Notes under the pieces: generated by a model
The model's input: only the letters and a program-made list of their open reading frames with translations
Told to the model about the DNA's origin: nothing
Databases searched by the model: none
Translations under genes and position numbers: made by a program
Source of the DNA: a virus
Length of the DNA: 42,375 bases
Strand: one strand, 5' to 3'
IMG/VR virus record: IMGVR_UViG_3300028589_000017
Location: 1 to 42,375 of that record
Shown: positions 8,801-18,960 of the stretch, piece after piece
How the letters are laid out: every line of letters starts with the position of its first letter
Numbering within the stretch: position 1 is the first letter of the stretch

Positions 8801-11800
8801 TGTGCATGAATGCCATCTTCTGCACGCCTAGCTTTCCGTAACGATCGGCCAGCTCGGCACTGTTCAGCTTGAATGTACCCGGCCTGCCGTCAGGTGAAAC
8901 GCCGTTGCGCAATGCTGTGCGGGCCACGTATTCAGGCTGAAGATCAACTTCTTCGCCGACCTCGCGCCGGATCACGTCCAGTTGTTCGTTCCACCACTTG
9001 GATTGGCGGCGGGTTTCTTCGCGGACGATCTGTTCCTCGACGCTGTCGCGTGCGTCGGCGTGAGCAAGTTCGATGCTGTTCTGGTACTGCGCAAACTCAC
9101 GCTCCGTCATGCCGGCCACTTCTGCATCCTTGAACAGCGGGAGCGCATCAGATACGCGCTCGGCGTCCTGGATCTGCTCGTCACTGGCCACCAGTCGATC
9201 AAACACGCGGCGCACGTCGTCGCTCAGCGTCACATTCAATCGGCTTAGGTGCTTGTAGATGGCGAGCATCCAGCGCTTGAAGCGAGCGAAGGCGCCATTC
9301 AGTTCCGGCGCCGGGGCCTTGCCTTCGGCCAGATACGATTCGAAGCCGCGTGCGAACTTCTCATGCTGCTCGGTGGTCAGCGGCGTATCGCCCTCAGCAC
9401 CAACCCATGAGCGGATCGCGACCACGTCATCCTTGACCTGCTGCGGCGCGCTCTCGGCGCTGGCCAGGTCTTGAATCACTTCCAGATAGTAGTGACCCAG
9501 CTCGTGCACCAGCGTTGAAAGGTCCCGCTTCTCGCCAAGGGTGATATTGAACTTTCGATTGGCCTGGCCGCGTGGGCTGAAGGTGATAAAGCCTCGGGCG
9601 CTGTCGTCGTTCCCGCCCTGCTCAAGCTGCTGCACGTCGCCAGCCTCTGCCGCTTGCGGGTTGCGCAGTAGGCCCAGCGCTTCTTCGTCGCTCAGCTCGG
9701 ACAGATTGACGCCAAGTCGGTCGAAGTATTCATGCAACTGGCTATCCGTATCCTGCTTGGTGTCTCCGGAGCGAATGCGCTGAATAGACATGGTTGCGTC
9801 GTCGACCGTAACGCGGCGCAATGCCTCTGGCGCCTTACTGCGGATATCCAGCGGGAACTGCTCGTTCAGCTGATCAATGCCCAGCTGATTGCGCTCGGCC
9901 AGGTTGGTCAGCGTGTTCAGGTGTAGCGCCGCGTATTGTTCGGCGTCGGCACGGCGGAACCCGGCCTGCACCAGCTGACCGATAAAGTCCTGGCTCGCCT
10001 GTTCGCGCACGTCCGGACCTTTGCGGAACTCTTCGGCCAGTTGCGCCAGCTGCTCTTCCTGCTGATCGCTCCAGGCTTTGGCCTCGTCAGCGCTGAAACT
10101 GCCGGCGCTGGTGCGAACGCTCTTCGACAGTTGAGCGTCGAAGTCTGCCAAGTAGGTGAGGTAATCGGCACCATTCATCGAAATGTTCCCGCCGCGCACC
10201 AATGCATCGCCGAATTGCTCGGTAAGGCCGGGAACCTGCGCCAGGATCGCGGGCAGGTCGATGTCGCCTGACTGGTTTAGGCGTTGAAGTTCGGCCGCCG
10301 GAATCCACAGGGTTTCCAGCGGCGTGCCTTCCAACTGTTTGGTGGCGATCTGCTGGAACGTACCCGGGTCGAGCTTGCGCGTCTCGCTGTCCATGGAGGC
10401 GGTGGCGGCGGCGCTCAGCGACTGCTGGCCGACACGGGCCTGGCGCGACTTCGATAGGCCGTCAGCCAGGGTGGTGAACATACGTTTGCCGCCGAACGCC
10501 ATAACATCAGCGCTGGATCCGATAGAGCCGGCGATTCCTTCCAGCAGAACTTCGCCTGCGTCTACCTTACCTTCTGCCGCGAATTGACCTGCAGCCTCGC
10601 CAGCGGCCTCGGTTAGGCCTTGCACGGGGAATTGCACTGCAAGGTTCGCCAGTTCGCGCTGGGTATCGGTGAGAGGTCGGCCAAGTGCGCGAGTGGGGGC
10701 CAGCAGCTTTCCGGCGAACACCATGCCGAGCGCATCGACCGCTGTAGTGCCAGCGGCCTTGCGAACGGCCTTGTCGCTGGCCGTCTTCATCAGATCATCA
10801 TCTTGCAGCGCCCGCATCACGGCGGCCGGGTCGTTGAAATCCACACCGGCTTCCCGGATCACGTCGGCCAGCTTTACGTCGAACTCGGTGGCAAAGTTCA
10901 CGGCAGAGGCCAGGCCAACGCCGCCGAATGCACCAGCAACCAGTGCGGGGGCCGACGACGTTGCAGCGCCAAGCGCGGTGCGCGCGGCAAATCCAGGTGT
11001 CAGACCTTCAAGCGTGGCATCGAAGCTGCTCATGCCTTCGCCAGTGTCGAGCACCTGACGCTCAAGGCCGCCAAGTGGGATGCCGATCTTGTCGCTGGTT
11101 TGCAGTTGCTGGATTTCGCGCGCAGCCGGTTCGACCGGCATCGCCTCCAGCTCTTTCTGCTGCTCGCCCACTCGGCCAACGAATTCGCCCTGCTGGCTGT
11201 TCAGGTTGTCGCGCATGACTTGGCGCTGCTCGGGCGTGCTGCGCAGATACTCGCCGGCAAAACCTCCTGGCTCGCTCGCATCAGCGAAAGGCTTGATGCC
11301 TTCCTGAGTCGCGCGGGCAATCTCTGCGTCGACAGCGTCAAAGCTGGCGCCGATCCGCTGCATGTCGCGCGCATCGGAAAGGTTCGCTGACTGCGCCGTG
11401 GCGGTCCACTGCTGCTGGATGGCGCCAAGCATCTTTTCGCCCAGGCTCTGCTGGTTGAATCGGGTATCGCTGGCAGCGCCCTCGATGCGGGTGAGTGCGT
11501 CCAGATCGTTCTGAGCCACGGCCGACAAGTTGCCGTCGCGCAAGGCGTTGGCGGTCTTTCGGGATGTGTCGTAAATGGTCGCGTATTTGTTGCCCTTCTC
11601 AAGCTCTGCCATCCGGTCACGGTGCTGATACAGGGTTGCCGCTGGGATTCCGCTTGAGCGTGCAGTGGCGTTCGCCTTGGCGTACTCGGCCGGCGAAATG
11701 GTGGCCACGGTCTTAAGGCTGTTGACGAAGTCGTTGCGCTCGTCGTCGAAGGAATCACGGATTGCCGTGGTCAGCGGCGTAGGCGTCGGCTGTTGCACGG

Positions 11801-11843
11801 TTTCATCTACAGGGGCCAGTAGTGTCGGAACTTCAAGACTCAT
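5844..11843 (-). CDS. Giant internal virion (DNA-ejection) protein with a zincin-like motif
   Basis: A 1999-residue protein, the longest gene here, placed where T7-like phages keep gp16. It is largely helical with long Glu/Arg/Gln-rich stretches. A metalloprotease-type motif LVHELGHYY puts HELGH at residues 780-784, with E781 as the candidate catalytic residue. The C-terminal third has Gly/Ala-rich amphipathic segments (a [18 protein letters not shown] stretch near residue 1875) suited to membrane insertion. Such proteins leave the head during infection and build the trans-envelope channel. It starts four bases inside the end of the transglycosylase gene (ATGA). Role in ejection is inferred from size and position; peptidase activity is unproven. 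I considered an N4-like virion RNA polymerase but see no polymerase motif. Confidence 0.75.
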   Translation of the reverse strand: MSLEVPTLLAPVDETVQQPTPTPLTTAIRDSFDDERNDFVNSLKTVATISPAEYAKANATARSSGIPAATLYQHRDRMAELEKGNKYATIYDTSRKTANALRDGNLSAVAQNDLDALTRIEGAASDTRFNQQSLGEKMLGAIQQQWTATAQSANLSDARDMQRIGASFDAVDAEIARATQEGIKPFADASEPGGFAGEYLRSTPEQRQVMRDNLNSQQGEFVGRVGEQQKELEAMPVEPAAREIQQLQTSDKIGIPLGGLERQVLDTGEGMSSFDATLEGLTPGFAARTALGAATSSAPALVAGAFGGVGLASAVNFATEFDVKLADVIREAGVDFNDPAAVMRALQDDDLMKTASDKAVRKAAGTTAVDALGMVFAGKLLAPTRALGRPLTDTQRELANLAVQFPVQGLTEAAGEAAGQFAAEGKVDAGEVLLEGIAGSIGSSADVMAFGGKRMFTTLADGLSKSRQARVGQQSLSAAATASMDSETRKLDPGTFQQIATKQLEGTPLETLWIPAAELQRLNQSGDIDLPAILAQVPGLTEQFGDALVRGGNISMNGADYLTYLADFDAQLSKSVRTSAGSFSADEAKAWSDQQEEQLAQLAEEFRKGPDVREQASQDFIGQLVQAGFRRADAEQYAALHLNTLTNLAERNQLGIDQLNEQFPLDIRSKAPEALRRVTVDDATMSIQRIRSGDTKQDTDSQLHEYFDRLGVNLSELSDEEALGLLRNPQAAEAGDVQQLEQGGNDDSARGFITFSPRGQANRKFNITLGEKRDLSTLVHELGHYYLEVIQDLASAESAPQQVKDDVVAIRSWVGAEGDTPLTTEQHEKFARGFESYLAEGKAPAPELNGAFARFKRWMLAIYKHLSRLNVTLSDDVRRVFDRLVASDEQIQDAERVSDALPLFKDAEVAGMTEREFAQYQNSIELAHADARDSVEEQIVREETRRQSKWWNEQLDVIRREVGEEVDLQPEYVARTALRNGVSPDGRPGTFKLNSAELADRYGKLGVQKMAFMHSRAGLPLDMAANILGFESGDEMIKAIMGAPSRKELVEQEALRRMEERHGPRQTGEAAERAMAAVHNERRAEVLGKELRRLAQVGNRKNITSQQILKEAAARVMSERKVRDIQPIEYQRAEAKASRESFDAFTKGDLETAYEAKQRQLLNFYLYREAVKAKAQVETITDRLNGYNKTSKRQRIGKAGGDYLDQIDAVMEQYEFRTVSLRQLDKAKSFGQWYNDQVAAGNDPYVPEFVLNTMGKTNYKELSLSQLQELDEFVAHLNHLASLKGKLQANARVKDQKEAQDLLIGAMVQNLNKGKPLPLNDSSRTLPEAMGDWLSEANSSLMKLEQIIEQADGGDPNGPWSQIWWQPLADAQARRDDLNRAITEKIMNATDKWFADAGGRAGQKVKIENLGKSLDYNGILAVALNSGNAGNLKKMLDGNGWTDAAHAEILSHMTESDWRYVNDLWEIVNSLWPDIVALEKQVNGIAPEKVEGIPINTPFGVVQGGYWPLVYDFLSPEYSQVQANLGELSPLNEQGGARATTPRGHTKARVDGFSAPVVLDVTVIANHLSGVIHDLTHRVAIADARKLITAPTVRQVMNERMGRFQAQQFVNILDGITNDLSPGSALGAGIFRRTMSALRGNASIAWMGYSVTTMFNQIGGASQALEYFAQKGQRKHYMRAIAKFSMNPIKTRAEVMDLSGEMRNRAINLDPSIRQATNRIIRVGEGRIGTALNSVKNGHDAIKRWAFVPMTMMQSVVDTPVWMAAYEAEGGVTSGNGGKDAIDAADRAVRLTQMAGGAKDLAPIQQNELAKFFLLVYGYASLLWNRNVDIARSGAQAIRDKSAQQTLVALERFVYLNIVPAILAGAIKGALPEGDDDDRKKDKMGDTWPEYIAIQTLLSVTNGVPLARDAAQGFFSDFGYGGASPIGGGIDALVKATNSSKSEALVTNMTTATGMLLGLPSSQINRATRTFFKVDEGELDGDAYTIAKSVLFGPPPKKD

Positions 11844-13945
11844 TGTGCGGTTACTCCAAGATCAGAAATTCCCTGAACGTACAGGCCAATAATATTTTCC
11901 TCGCTTGCCGGTTCGCCACGGCTGCGCAGGGCTCGCACGATCTTCGCACGATCGGCCGGTGGGATGTCTTCAAGGCCGACATCCTTGCCGCGCAGATACG
12001 CCTCTTGCATTTGCTCGGGAGCGACCTCCCACAACTTCTGTCCGGTACTGTCTCCGCCAAAGGTTCCGGCACCGCGCAGGCGGACATCGAGCAGCAAGGT
12101 GTTGGCGATGTCGCCGGCTTCCTTGGCTGTTGGCTGTCGGCCGTTCGACAGGAAAAATGCATCCTTCTGGCTTTGGTAGGCGGAGCGGAACTGGTTTTGC
12201 ATCGCAAGGTTTTTCGGCGTGGTCGCCTTGAGCCCGGTTCCGGTGAGAATCCCAGCCTGCTGCATCACGGTCGTCAGCTGATCATTCTCGGCCTTTGTCG
12301 CGCGCTGGTCGCTGAAGTCGCCCTGCACGGCCTTCTCCCACGAACCCTTCACGGTCTTGTAATCGGCGTCGTTGAGGAATGGACGGATGTCGCGCTGCAA
12401 GCTCAGTTCGCCGAACTGCGGGCCAGGCATCGACAGGAATTCGCGCAACTTCGATTCGTCAGTCTCTGGCTCTGTACCTTTGCGCCTGTGATCGTCGAGC
12501 TTCTGCAGCTTGATCCGGTCTTCTGCGCCGATATTGACCATGATCTGCGGCGGGATGGCGTTGTATCCCTGATCCAGAGCAATATCGGCCGCCTGCTCAT
12601 AGTTGGCCTTGATCACCAGCTGATCGGCCTTATTCAGGTCGTCGATGCGATCCATTGCGTACTTGCGTGTCTGTGGATCTTTGATGACGTTGGCGGCCTG
12701 AGTAGCGGCTGCCAGCTTGTTGGCCGACTGAGCCGGGGCTAGCTGGCTGACAATCTTGCCGGTGTAGTTGCGGGTCTCCTTGAATGGGATTTTGTCGATC
12801 CACTCCTGCGCTCCGATCTCGCCCGCCCGAGGGTCCCCGTTCTCCTTGATCCACTTATCGACGTTGCCCGGACCGGCGTTGTACGCGGCTACCGCCAGCG
12901 TCGAGTCGCCGCCGTAGCGCCCGAGCATCTTGTTCAGGTAGGCGTTCCCCAGCGCCATGTTGTACTGAGGGTCTGAGGTCAGTCGCTCTTCGCTGTACGG
13001 AATACCGAGTTCCTTGGCCATTTCCTCGCCTGTCTCCGGCATCAGCTGCATTAGGCCCTTTGCGCCTTTCGGCGATACGGCGGTAGGGTCGCCGCTGCTC
13101 TCTGCCTGAATGACGAGATTCGACAGGCCGTTGATGCCCACGGTGCCTGCGTTGTATGCCGCTTCGCCGATCTGGCTGCCGAGCTGCTGGCGCACGCTGT
13201 CGCCAAGCAGGCGCGTCACCTTCACCTGATCATCCGGCGTCATGGTGTTGTAAGCCTGGGCGTAGTGGCGCTGCGCGGCAATCGGGTCTTGCTGCATCAG
13301 TCGCTGAATCACTGCCGTATTGATGCCGCTGTTGTACTGCAGAACTCGTTCCTGGATCAGCTCAGGGGCGTCGCCATTGCGCTCGCCCTGCATGGCGATC
13401 ACCCGGGTTCCCTTGTTCTGGTAATAGGCCACCTGCTGAGGGTCGTCGTAATAAGCAACGGCGCCCTGGCTTGCGGCGTTCAGAGTCGCATCTTCAGCCT
13501 GCTTGTAATAAACCTGGCGCTCACCGAATTCGTAACGGTTCAGCTCGCCATTGAATCGAGCCTGCTGACTCTGTGCGATCTGCATGAAGCGCTGCCGCTG
13601 GCGGTCGTTTGTCAGGCCGTTAGCGATCGTGTCGACCTGCTGCTGGAACTGCGGCAGAGTCTGGTTCGTGATGTCGATAGCGTTCTTCCCCTTCTGGGTG
13701 TAAACGCCATTTTCTGGGTTGAAAAGCGTGTTCGTCTGCCACTGGCTAAGGTTGCTTTCGGCCTCCATCAGGGCGGCAGTGTCGGCATCATCCTGGGTCT
13801 TCTGCCATATCTGCGTAGCAACCTGCGTAACAGGGCGTGCAAGGTCGGCACCAAGGCTTTGCTCTGGAACTACCTGGACCTGTGGGATGGCGGACGGCCG
13901 AGTTCTTGCGCTCGGCCCGCCAACGGTTGGGATCTGTACGGCCAT
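11840..13945 (-). CDS. Internal virion protein with SLT lytic transglycosylase domain
   Basis: A 701-residue protein. Residues 1-260 are helical and Gln-rich. Residues about 272-375 form a soluble lytic transglycosylase domain: catalytic Glu in QAESSGDP (E282), [13 protein letters not shown] (295-307), [12 protein letters not shown] (330-341) and [13 protein letters not shown] (353-365). The enzyme cuts the glycan strands of peptidoglycan to 1,6-anhydro products, so it opens the cell wall locally when the ejection apparatus passes through. In T7 this domain is at the N-terminus of gp16; here it is carried by the smaller protein (gp15 position), so the two functions are distributed differently. 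It is ATGA-coupled to the giant ejection protein. Confidence 0.9.
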   Translation of the reverse strand: MAVQIPTVGGPSARTRPSAIPQVQVVPEQSLGADLARPVTQVATQIWQKTQDDADTAALMEAESNLSQWQTNTLFNPENGVYTQKGKNAIDITNQTLPQFQQQVDTIANGLTNDRQRQRFMQIAQSQQARFNGELNRYEFGERQVYYKQAEDATLNAASQGAVAYYDDPQQVAYYQNKGTRVIAMQGERNGDAPELIQERVLQYNSGINTAVIQRLMQQDPIAAQRHYAQAYNTMTPDDQVKVTRLLGDSVRQQLGSQIGEAAYNAGTVGINGLSNLVIQAESSGDPTAVSPKGAKGLMQLMPETGEEMAKELGIPYSEERLTSDPQYNMALGNAYLNKMLGRYGGDSTLAVAAYNAGPGNVDKWIKENGDPRAGEIGAQEWIDKIPFKETRNYTGKIVSQLAPAQSANKLAAATQAANVIKDPQTRKYAMDRIDDLNKADQLVIKANYEQAADIALDQGYNAIPPQIMVNIGAEDRIKLQKLDDHRRKGTEPETDESKLREFLSMPGPQFGELSLQRDIRPFLNDADYKTVKGSWEKAVQGDFSDQRATKAENDQLTTVMQQAGILTGTGLKATTPKNLAMQNQFRSAYQSQKDAFFLSNGRQPTAKEAGDIANTLLLDVRLRGAGTFGGDSTGQKLWEVAPEQMQEAYLRGKDVGLEDIPPADRAKIVRALRSRGEPASEENIIGLYVQGISDLGVTAQ

Positions 13946-13954
13946 GATTTCCCC

Positions 13955-14518
13955 TTAAGCGATAGCTTGGTTGTAGTTCAGGCGAGCATTCCCGCCAAGC
14001 GCGGCGTTGGTGCCGGTGCCCAGACCACTACCGCTTCCGCCAGAGAACAGGCCGCCAGAAAACGCACTTCCAAGGCCACCAACAACACCACCCAACAGCG
14101 AACTCATCATTCCTGTTTTGGCGTTGCTCTTCAGTGTGCTTGCGTTGTTGAAGTTGCTGGTTGCTTGAACCTCATAACCATAAGCCTCTCGGGCGGCGTT
14201 GTTGCTGATGATCATTGCGTCAAGCTCACCATACTGGGCGGTGTCCTGCTGTATCAGCGCGTTAGACCCGTCGTCGACCACGCCGCCGTTTCCGGCCATA
14301 GCTGCGCGCTGGGTTCCGATAAGATTTTGCGTTTGAACGCGCTGCGTGTCGGCATCAACCACGCCACGATACCTAGCGTCATTGGCCGCCCGATTGAGAT
14401 AGGCGGCGTTCTGTTTCAATGCCGAAGCCTGAGCAGTGGCGGCGGCGCCCTGTTGCTGGCCCTGCATAACGCCGCCAACAACTGCGGCGGCGAGCGGAAT
14501 CAAAGCGACCCAGCACAT
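13955..14518 (-). CDS. Internal virion protein, T7 gp14-like
   Basis: A 187-residue protein, rich in Ala and Gly. It opens with a hydrophobic segment (VALIPLAAAVVGGVMQG, residues 4-20), then an Ala/Gln-rich helical body (AQASALKQNAAYLNRAANDA) and a Gly/Ser-rich tail after about residue 140. This composition, size and place (after the gp13-like gene, before the transglycosylase) match the gp14 family. Members of that family form the outer-membrane part of the ejection channel. Homology is weakly visible by sequence; context carries the call. Confidence 0.75.
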   Translation of the reverse strand: MCWVALIPLAAAVVGGVMQGQQQGAAATAQASALKQNAAYLNRAANDARYRGVVDADTQRVQTQNLIGTQRAAMAGNGGVVDDGSNALIQQDTAQYGELDAMIISNNAAREAYGYEVQATSNFNNASTLKSNAKTGMMSSLLGGVVGGLGSAFSGGLFSGGSGSGLGTGTNAALGGNARLNYNQAIA

Positions 14519-14520
14519 AG

Positions 14521-14985
14521 TCAGTTACCTCGTCGAGTCATTTGGAATTGTCGGAATAGTAGCTGGTTTGGTCCGTATGGCGTAGGGCTACCCATACTGA
14601 AGCCGAGCCATTCAAGCCATCGGATGGCCGCATGGTTGCGCGAATCAACATAGTTGATCAGATGATCATGGCGCTCGAGCATATCGGCGACCAAGGGCTT
14701 ACAGACGCGCAGAAAAGCTTTGGGATGTCTTTCGATAGCGTTTGTGCTGATCAGCCAAGGTACTCCGATGCCTGCGCCAGGGCTGTAACTGGCGTCACCA
14801 AGTGCCGCAAGCGGCGTGTGATCCCATGCGATCACCTTTGGCGCTACGCTGGCCCTTAGTCCGAGCGTAAGCGCTGAGGCGATCGACTGGCCGCATCCCT
14901 CTTCAATTTCCATTCGATCAGCTTTGCGCGCCGTTGCCGCGATTATCTCTATGTCAGCCAGAGTCATGCGCCTGACGATGATCAT
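14521..14985 (-). CDS. GNAT-fold internal virion protein, T7 gp13-like
   Basis: A 154-residue protein with a GNAT (N-acetyltransferase) pattern. It begins IIVRRMTLADIEIIA, typical of the first strand and helix, and ends with VDSRNHAAIRWLEWLGF (about residues 114-130), the usual last helix and strand of the fold. The acetyl-CoA loop (Q/RxxGxG/A) is not evident, so it may be structural rather than enzymatic, like T7 gp13, which is needed for virion assembly. It overlaps the nozzle gene by ATGA and precedes the gp14-like gene, the same order as in T7. A second GNAT-like gene lies at 23155-23592. Confidence 0.75.
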   Translation of the reverse strand: MIIVRRMTLADIEIIAATARKADRMEIEEGCGQSIASALTLGLRASVAPKVIAWDHTPLAALGDASYSPGAGIGVPWLISTNAIERHPKAFLRVCKPLVADMLERHDHLINYVDSRNHAAIRWLEWLGFSMGSPTPYGPNQLLFRQFQMTRRGN

Positions 14986-17324
14986 AGCGAGCCACCGGCT
15001 TCAATGCGTGGAATGGCGGCAATCACGTTCATTGGCAAAGGGTCGTCTTGGATCATCAGAAATCGTCCAGTATTTTCCCAAGTGTCACTGATGCTTACTT
15101 CTGCCATCCCGTTGACCGGCGCTATGCTTCCGTAATTATCGCTGGTCTGGCGCTGTTTCATTTCGAATAGCGCGCTCTCCTTGGTGCCGACCTTGCCGCC
15201 TCGGCTATCAAGAACAAGCAACGCGACGCTGGTCACCTGGACTGGCTTATCCAAAAGTGTTTCCTGCCCCGCAACGTTAACCGACAGTGTTTCGGCAAGC
15301 GATCGATACGGGAGGCCGATATGCACGATCGCTGAAGGGTCGGGGATGGTGATCGATCCACCAGTGACAACCTGCTGAGGGGCCACGTTCCCATCAGCAA
15401 GCACCGAAACTACTTTCCCTTCCAGGTGACCAAGGCCTGAAAATGTATTTCGAGCGAACGCCCACGATCTAAATGGTACTCCCCGGATCTCTTCAGGCAC
15501 TGTTCCGAGCGGCTGAACTTGCACGGATGTCGTGCTTGTGTAGGAAAGGATCTTGAACCTGAATGGTTCTGAGACTGGATTTGGAACATATTGCAGCATG
15601 TCGCCAACATCGCCCGGCGAAAAGATTGTCGCCGTGGCGGCGACTGTTAATGCTTCTGGAGACTGCCACGTAGAGCCGCCAGTTATGGTCAGGCTGTTGA
15701 TACTGGTGTTCGTTCCGTCATAGACAAGGCCGCAATCTACAAAATGGCTTCTGCTGATGATCGCGGTGTTGTTGTAACGCTCAAGTATTCTGTTCGCAAA
15801 TCGCTCGACATAGCGCTTTGTAACGCCGCCAATAACCCGCTCAACGCAAGCATATACAGCATCATCACGGCCTTCTGGCACGGAACATACAGAGAGGTAT
15901 TTTCCGTCTGTATGCTGATGCGACCACCCATTTACATCTTGCTCGGGGATGTAGGTGAAGTTGACCAGGGCACCATCAGACCTTGCCGCCCATATAACGT
16001 GGTATGGGATTTTCTGGTAATCCCAATCGACAAGGCTGAAATCCTCGATCAGGTGCGGCGAAAGAATGCTGATAGTGCTTCCGCTGAATCCATCAGCTTG
16101 CAAGCTGTAACCGAAAGCCGTTACTTCCCTGCCGCGCTCTTGTGCGTACACAGCGCTGCTGCCGATCAGAAGAGGGCGCAATTGTCCGATGCCGTTGTAG
16201 CTCTCGGCACCGCCGTTGATGGTCTTCGCCGTGAAACCTGCTGTAGATCCCTGGATAAGCCATTCAGCGCCATCCGTAAACGGCAGAAGCGACTTCAGTG
16301 GCAGCAGATGCATGATCGTGTTGACCTCGTTACTCGCCATGGTCCAGGTGATCGCGTCGTCATCCTTCTGCGGGATTGAGTAGCCGAAATTCATGAACAC
16401 ACCGGTTTTACTGAACCAAAGTGTTTGCGGCTTATTCAGCGTCCCTGCATAAACCAATCTCTGCTGGTAATAGGAAACGGCTCTTGGGTAATTACCTGCG
16501 CCGATGAATGGGTCGGTTCCGGTTGGCGGGGTATCCGTTTTGATCGGCGTGATGTTGTTGTCCGTGAAACTTGGGGAATTGGCTCTGCCGATAAATCCAT
16601 AGATTCCGGCCCCGGCATTGTCCTTGTAAATGTTGTAATAGTTTGCTCCAGGCACGGCAGGCCAAGTGACAGTTGCCTGAACAAGGCTTGCGAAGATCAA
16701 CAGCACGTTCGAAGTCGCCGGTAGCGATTCTTCGATGGTGTTGCTGCCGTCATCCCTGACCGCCGTTATCTGATATGTCCAGGTCTGCGTATTACCAGTG
16801 CCGCCACCGGGCGTTGTAGCCGTTGCGCTTGCAGGGGCAGAAATTCCCGGGACTAGAGAAACGGGCGAAATAGTCCAGTTGTCGTGCGCAAAACGCTTGA
16901 GTTTTTGCGGCTTATGATTGACCTGAACCATGTCCATCACATCGCCAGACTGAGTGAAGTTGATTGAGGAAAGTTCATCCCTTGTGTATGGGGTGACCAT
17001 GGTAAATGGTAGTCCGACATTTGGGCCTGACGAGTTGAGAACCAAGCCACCGTTGCGGTAAACGCGCATGACCAGGTGAGTGAACTCAAGAGCGTACGTG
17101 TCGGAATTGTTGAATTTGAAGCGGATCATCCGGGCCACTTCGTTGTTTTGCGTCTGCGCTAAAAAGTAAGATCCGGCCCGGTTTACAAAGCCGCCGTATG
17201 GGGTAACGATAAAGTTGCTCAGCTGCCGAAGACCATTTTGATATGCGGCCAGATCAACTCGCCCATATAGCTGAGGGCCAATCTCTCCACGGCTGAAGCT
17301 GGTTTGAATGATGCTGGTGGTCAT
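14982..17324 (-). CDS. Tail tubular protein B / nozzle (T7 gp12-like)
   Basis: A 780-residue beta-rich protein. The N-terminus (IIQTSFSRGEIGPQLYGRVD, then YQNGLRQLSNFIVTPYGGF) is the signature of the podovirus nozzle family, and NRAGSYFLA follows. Six copies form the tip of the short tail, to which fibres attach, and gate DNA exit. Several repeats of Gly/Thr-rich strands and a segment ISPHLIEDFSLVDW occupy the middle. Length agrees with gp12 (about 800). It is coupled to the adaptor gene upstream by ATGA. Confidence 0.9.
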   Translation of the reverse strand: MTTSIIQTSFSRGEIGPQLYGRVDLAAYQNGLRQLSNFIVTPYGGFVNRAGSYFLAQTQNNEVARMIRFKFNNSDTYALEFTHLVMRVYRNGGLVLNSSGPNVGLPFTMVTPYTRDELSSINFTQSGDVMDMVQVNHKPQKLKRFAHDNWTISPVSLVPGISAPASATATTPGGGTGNTQTWTYQITAVRDDGSNTIEESLPATSNVLLIFASLVQATVTWPAVPGANYYNIYKDNAGAGIYGFIGRANSPSFTDNNITPIKTDTPPTGTDPFIGAGNYPRAVSYYQQRLVYAGTLNKPQTLWFSKTGVFMNFGYSIPQKDDDAITWTMASNEVNTIMHLLPLKSLLPFTDGAEWLIQGSTAGFTAKTINGGAESYNGIGQLRPLLIGSSAVYAQERGREVTAFGYSLQADGFSGSTISILSPHLIEDFSLVDWDYQKIPYHVIWAARSDGALVNFTYIPEQDVNGWSHQHTDGKYLSVCSVPEGRDDAVYACVERVIGGVTKRYVERFANRILERYNNTAIISRSHFVDCGLVYDGTNTSINSLTITGGSTWQSPEALTVAATATIFSPGDVGDMLQYVPNPVSEPFRFKILSYTSTTSVQVQPLGTVPEEIRGVPFRSWAFARNTFSGLGHLEGKVVSVLADGNVAPQQVVTGGSITIPDPSAIVHIGLPYRSLAETLSVNVAGQETLLDKPVQVTSVALLVLDSRGGKVGTKESALFEMKQRQTSDNYGSIAPVNGMAEVSISDTWENTGRFLMIQDDPLPMNVIAAIPRIEAGGSL

Positions 17325-17926
17325 GCGTGCGACTCCGCTTCGTAGATTGAAATTGGCGGGTTGTCCTGCTGCTGTTGGTTAAGGCTTGCCGCCATCGCTA
17401 TCTGCGTGAATTGTTCGGCAAGCTGCATCATTGTCTGCATCGTTGGCAGATCTTTTTTCAGAGGCACCGCAATCAGTGCGGCGAGCTGGTATGAGAGAGC
17501 AAGAGTTACCGGTGACGGAAGGCGCTCGGCCGGCAATCCGCGAGCGATATACAGCAGCTCCGCTTCAGGCATATCTGTAACGATGCTCAGACTTACATCG
17601 CCCTGTTCAAGGTCATATGGTATCTCCTGACCCTGCATTGGGTTTCGAGTGCCAGGGATCACGATTCGGATTGCGCGCACACAGTCATTCGGATAGGCGT
17701 ATCGATAAAGCCAGTTTGTTGGAGGGCTCCCAATATCAGCAAGCTTCACGCTCTTAGTAGCGAAACCCCAGTCGGCAGACTTATAGGACAGTAAGCAGTC
17801 CAGCGCTGTCGGATAGAAGGTGCTGCAAACGATCTGCTCCATGCTCTGCTCGGTATCGCTGGCCACCTTTGACGTGCTGCCGACGTGGAACAGGGCCATG
17901 TTGTAAATCTCGATCTTGCTCGCCAT
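17321..17926 (-). CDS. Tail tubular protein A / head-tail adaptor (T7 gp11-like)
   Basis: A 201-residue protein. It begins KIEIYNMALFHVG, with the phrase ALDCLLSYKSADWGFATKS near residue 38 and WLYRYAYPNDCVRAIRI near residue 72, the conserved core of gp11-type adaptors (pattern YP-x(2)-C-R/A-x-R-I). Twelve copies bind under the portal and connect it with the nozzle. Position directly before the nozzle gene, with a four-base overlap, agrees. It is the first gene after a terminator hairpin (17948-17972), so its supply may depend on readthrough. Confidence 0.9.
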   Translation of the reverse strand: MASKIEIYNMALFHVGSTSKVASDTEQSMEQIVCSTFYPTALDCLLSYKSADWGFATKSVKLADIGSPPTNWLYRYAYPNDCVRAIRIVIPGTRNPMQGQEIPYDLEQGDVSLSIVTDMPEAELLYIARGLPAERLPSPVTLALSYQLAALIAVPLKKDLPTMQTMMQLAEQFTQIAMAASLNQQQQDNPPISIYEAESHA

Positions 17927-17947
17927 GGGGCGTCCTCCAGTGGCGCA

Positions 17948-17972
17948 AATGAAAAGGGGCCTTTCGGCCCCT
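17948..17972 (-). terminator. Intrinsic terminator between head and tail genes
   Basis: On the minus strand a 7-bp stem AGGGGCC / GGCCCCT (17972-17966 and 17961-17955) with a GAAA tetraloop is followed by TTTTCATTT. It sits between the end of the head gene at 17987 and the adaptor start at 17926. It probably lowers expression of tail genes relative to head genes, since no promoter is evident in the 60-base gap. Confidence 0.75.
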
Positions 17973-17986
17973 GTTATGGTAGTGGA

Positions 17987-18418
17987 TTAAGCGTCTGGAA
18001 GGGTTGTGTCATCCTGCTCTTCGTCACCATCGGTATCAACAGGCTTCGCACCTCCACCGGTTGGCCCTGGCATTACCGGCTCGCCGCCAGCGTTCAGTCG
18101 AAGAGCTTCCTGCTCGGCCAAATCCTTGGCGTTGCCTTCATCCTTCTTGAACACTCGACTGAAGCGCTCGCCATCCTTGTTCACAACAGCCCAGTTGCCG
18201 GCCGGTACGTGTTTGACGGTAAAGCCCAGACCGGTTTCCGGTGCCGGAGTGTTTGCTGCCTTCGCCGCTTCCTTCGGCTCCAGCCGCTCCATCCAGTTCG
18301 GCGCAAATGCTTCTTCGTCTGGACAGGTAAAGGTGTCATTGACGAATCGCAGCGAGCCGAGAAAACCGGTCTGGATTGCTCGCACCATAAACCCGGTGCC
18401 GGTATCTTTCTTGGACAT
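17987..18418 (-). CDS. Probable head accessory protein of unknown function (143 aa)
   Basis: It lies between the cement protein and the adaptor. A short conserved-looking N-terminal half (GFLGSLRFVNDTFTCPDEE near residue 18) is followed by a linker rich in Ala, Pro and Glu, a GNWAVVNKDGERFSRVFKK segment near residue 91, and an acidic Asp/Glu tail (DTDGDEEQDDTTLPDA). The ribosome site is AAGGAGTGGGGAAA before ATG 18418. Position suggests a head decoration or completion protein, but I recognise no domain. Confidence 0.65.
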   Translation of the reverse strand: MSKKDTGTGFMVRAIQTGFLGSLRFVNDTFTCPDEEAFAPNWMERLEPKEAAKAANTPAPETGLGFTVKHVPAGNWAVVNKDGERFSRVFKKDEGNAKDLAEQEALRLNAGGEPVMPGPTGGGAKPVDTDGDEEQDDTTLPDA

Positions 18419-18454
18419 TTCCCCACTCCTTAAGCGGATGGCTGATCAGGTCGA

Positions 18455-18898
18455 TTAAACGACTTTGCTCAGCGAATCAGGATAGGAACGCTCGACCGTC
18501 ATGCCGTCGACGATCTGCGCGTTGATGATACCGGCGGTCATCGGGCCGGTGGCGACGGTGTAGTTGGCCCGCAGATAGCGACGCAGCTTGGCCGGCAGCG
18601 GGATATAAAAGCGAGTGCCGACGGTGAGGTTCGACAAGGCCAGAACCGGCAACGACAGAACGTCGTTGAAGGTGGCGTTATCAGCCGAGTCCTGGAGCGC
18701 GATGGCCAGTGTGGCCGCGCCGGCAGCGGTGAAGGTTTGGGGGATGGTAATTTCCAGAAACAGCTGAGTGCCGCCGCCAAGGTCACGACCAATGGCCGGG
18801 TTTTTGGTTGCGCCAGCGTCGATCACGTCGGTTGAAACTGCGGTTGCCGTGATCGCCTGGGCGTTCGAAATTTGCAGGTAGCGGTCGATGATGGTCAT
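18455..18898 (-). CDS. Bbp16-like capsid cement protein
   Basis: A 147-residue beta-rich protein. Its start (TIIDRYLQISNAQAIT), the phrase DVIDAGATKNPAIGRDLGGG and the end segment YLRANYTVATGPMTAG are the recognisable marks of the Bbp16 family from Bordetella phage BPP-1, where the protein decorates and stabilises the capsid. The jellyroll expected of the family is not provable here. It directly follows the capsid gene, as in BPP-1. GAGGAAAT precedes ATG 18898 by about nine bases. Confidence 0.85.
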   Translation of the reverse strand: MTIIDRYLQISNAQAITATAVSTDVIDAGATKNPAIGRDLGGGTQLFLEITIPQTFTAAGAATLAIALQDSADNATFNDVLSLPVLALSNLTVGTRFYIPLPAKLRRYLRANYTVATGPMTAGIINAQIVDGMTVERSYPDSLSKVV

Positions 18899-18935
18899 CT
18901 TTTATTTCCTCAATCTTGAAAATCAAAAGGTCAAT

Positions 18936-18953
18936 CCGCCCATTGCTGGGCGG
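18936..18953 (-). other. Hairpin between capsid and cement genes
   Basis: A perfect 7-bp stem CCGCCCA (18936-18942) and TGGGCGG (18947-18953) with a four-base loop lies just past the capsid stop codon. The minus strand has no immediate T run after it (ATTGACCTTTT), so it is a poor terminator. It may guard the 3' end of capsid mRNA or cause partial termination. Confidence 0.5.
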
Positions 18954-18960
18954 CGCTGAA

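Noticed and set aside
5844-11843. N4-like virion RNA polymerase
   Set aside because: Too short for that family, no polymerase motif found by eye, and the position and make-up match a gp16-type ejection protein.
13265-14653. Long plus-strand frame of 462 codons
   Set aside because: It is antisense to the transglycosylase, gp14-like and gp13-like genes, which have clear motifs; it crosses gene borders and shows no domain.
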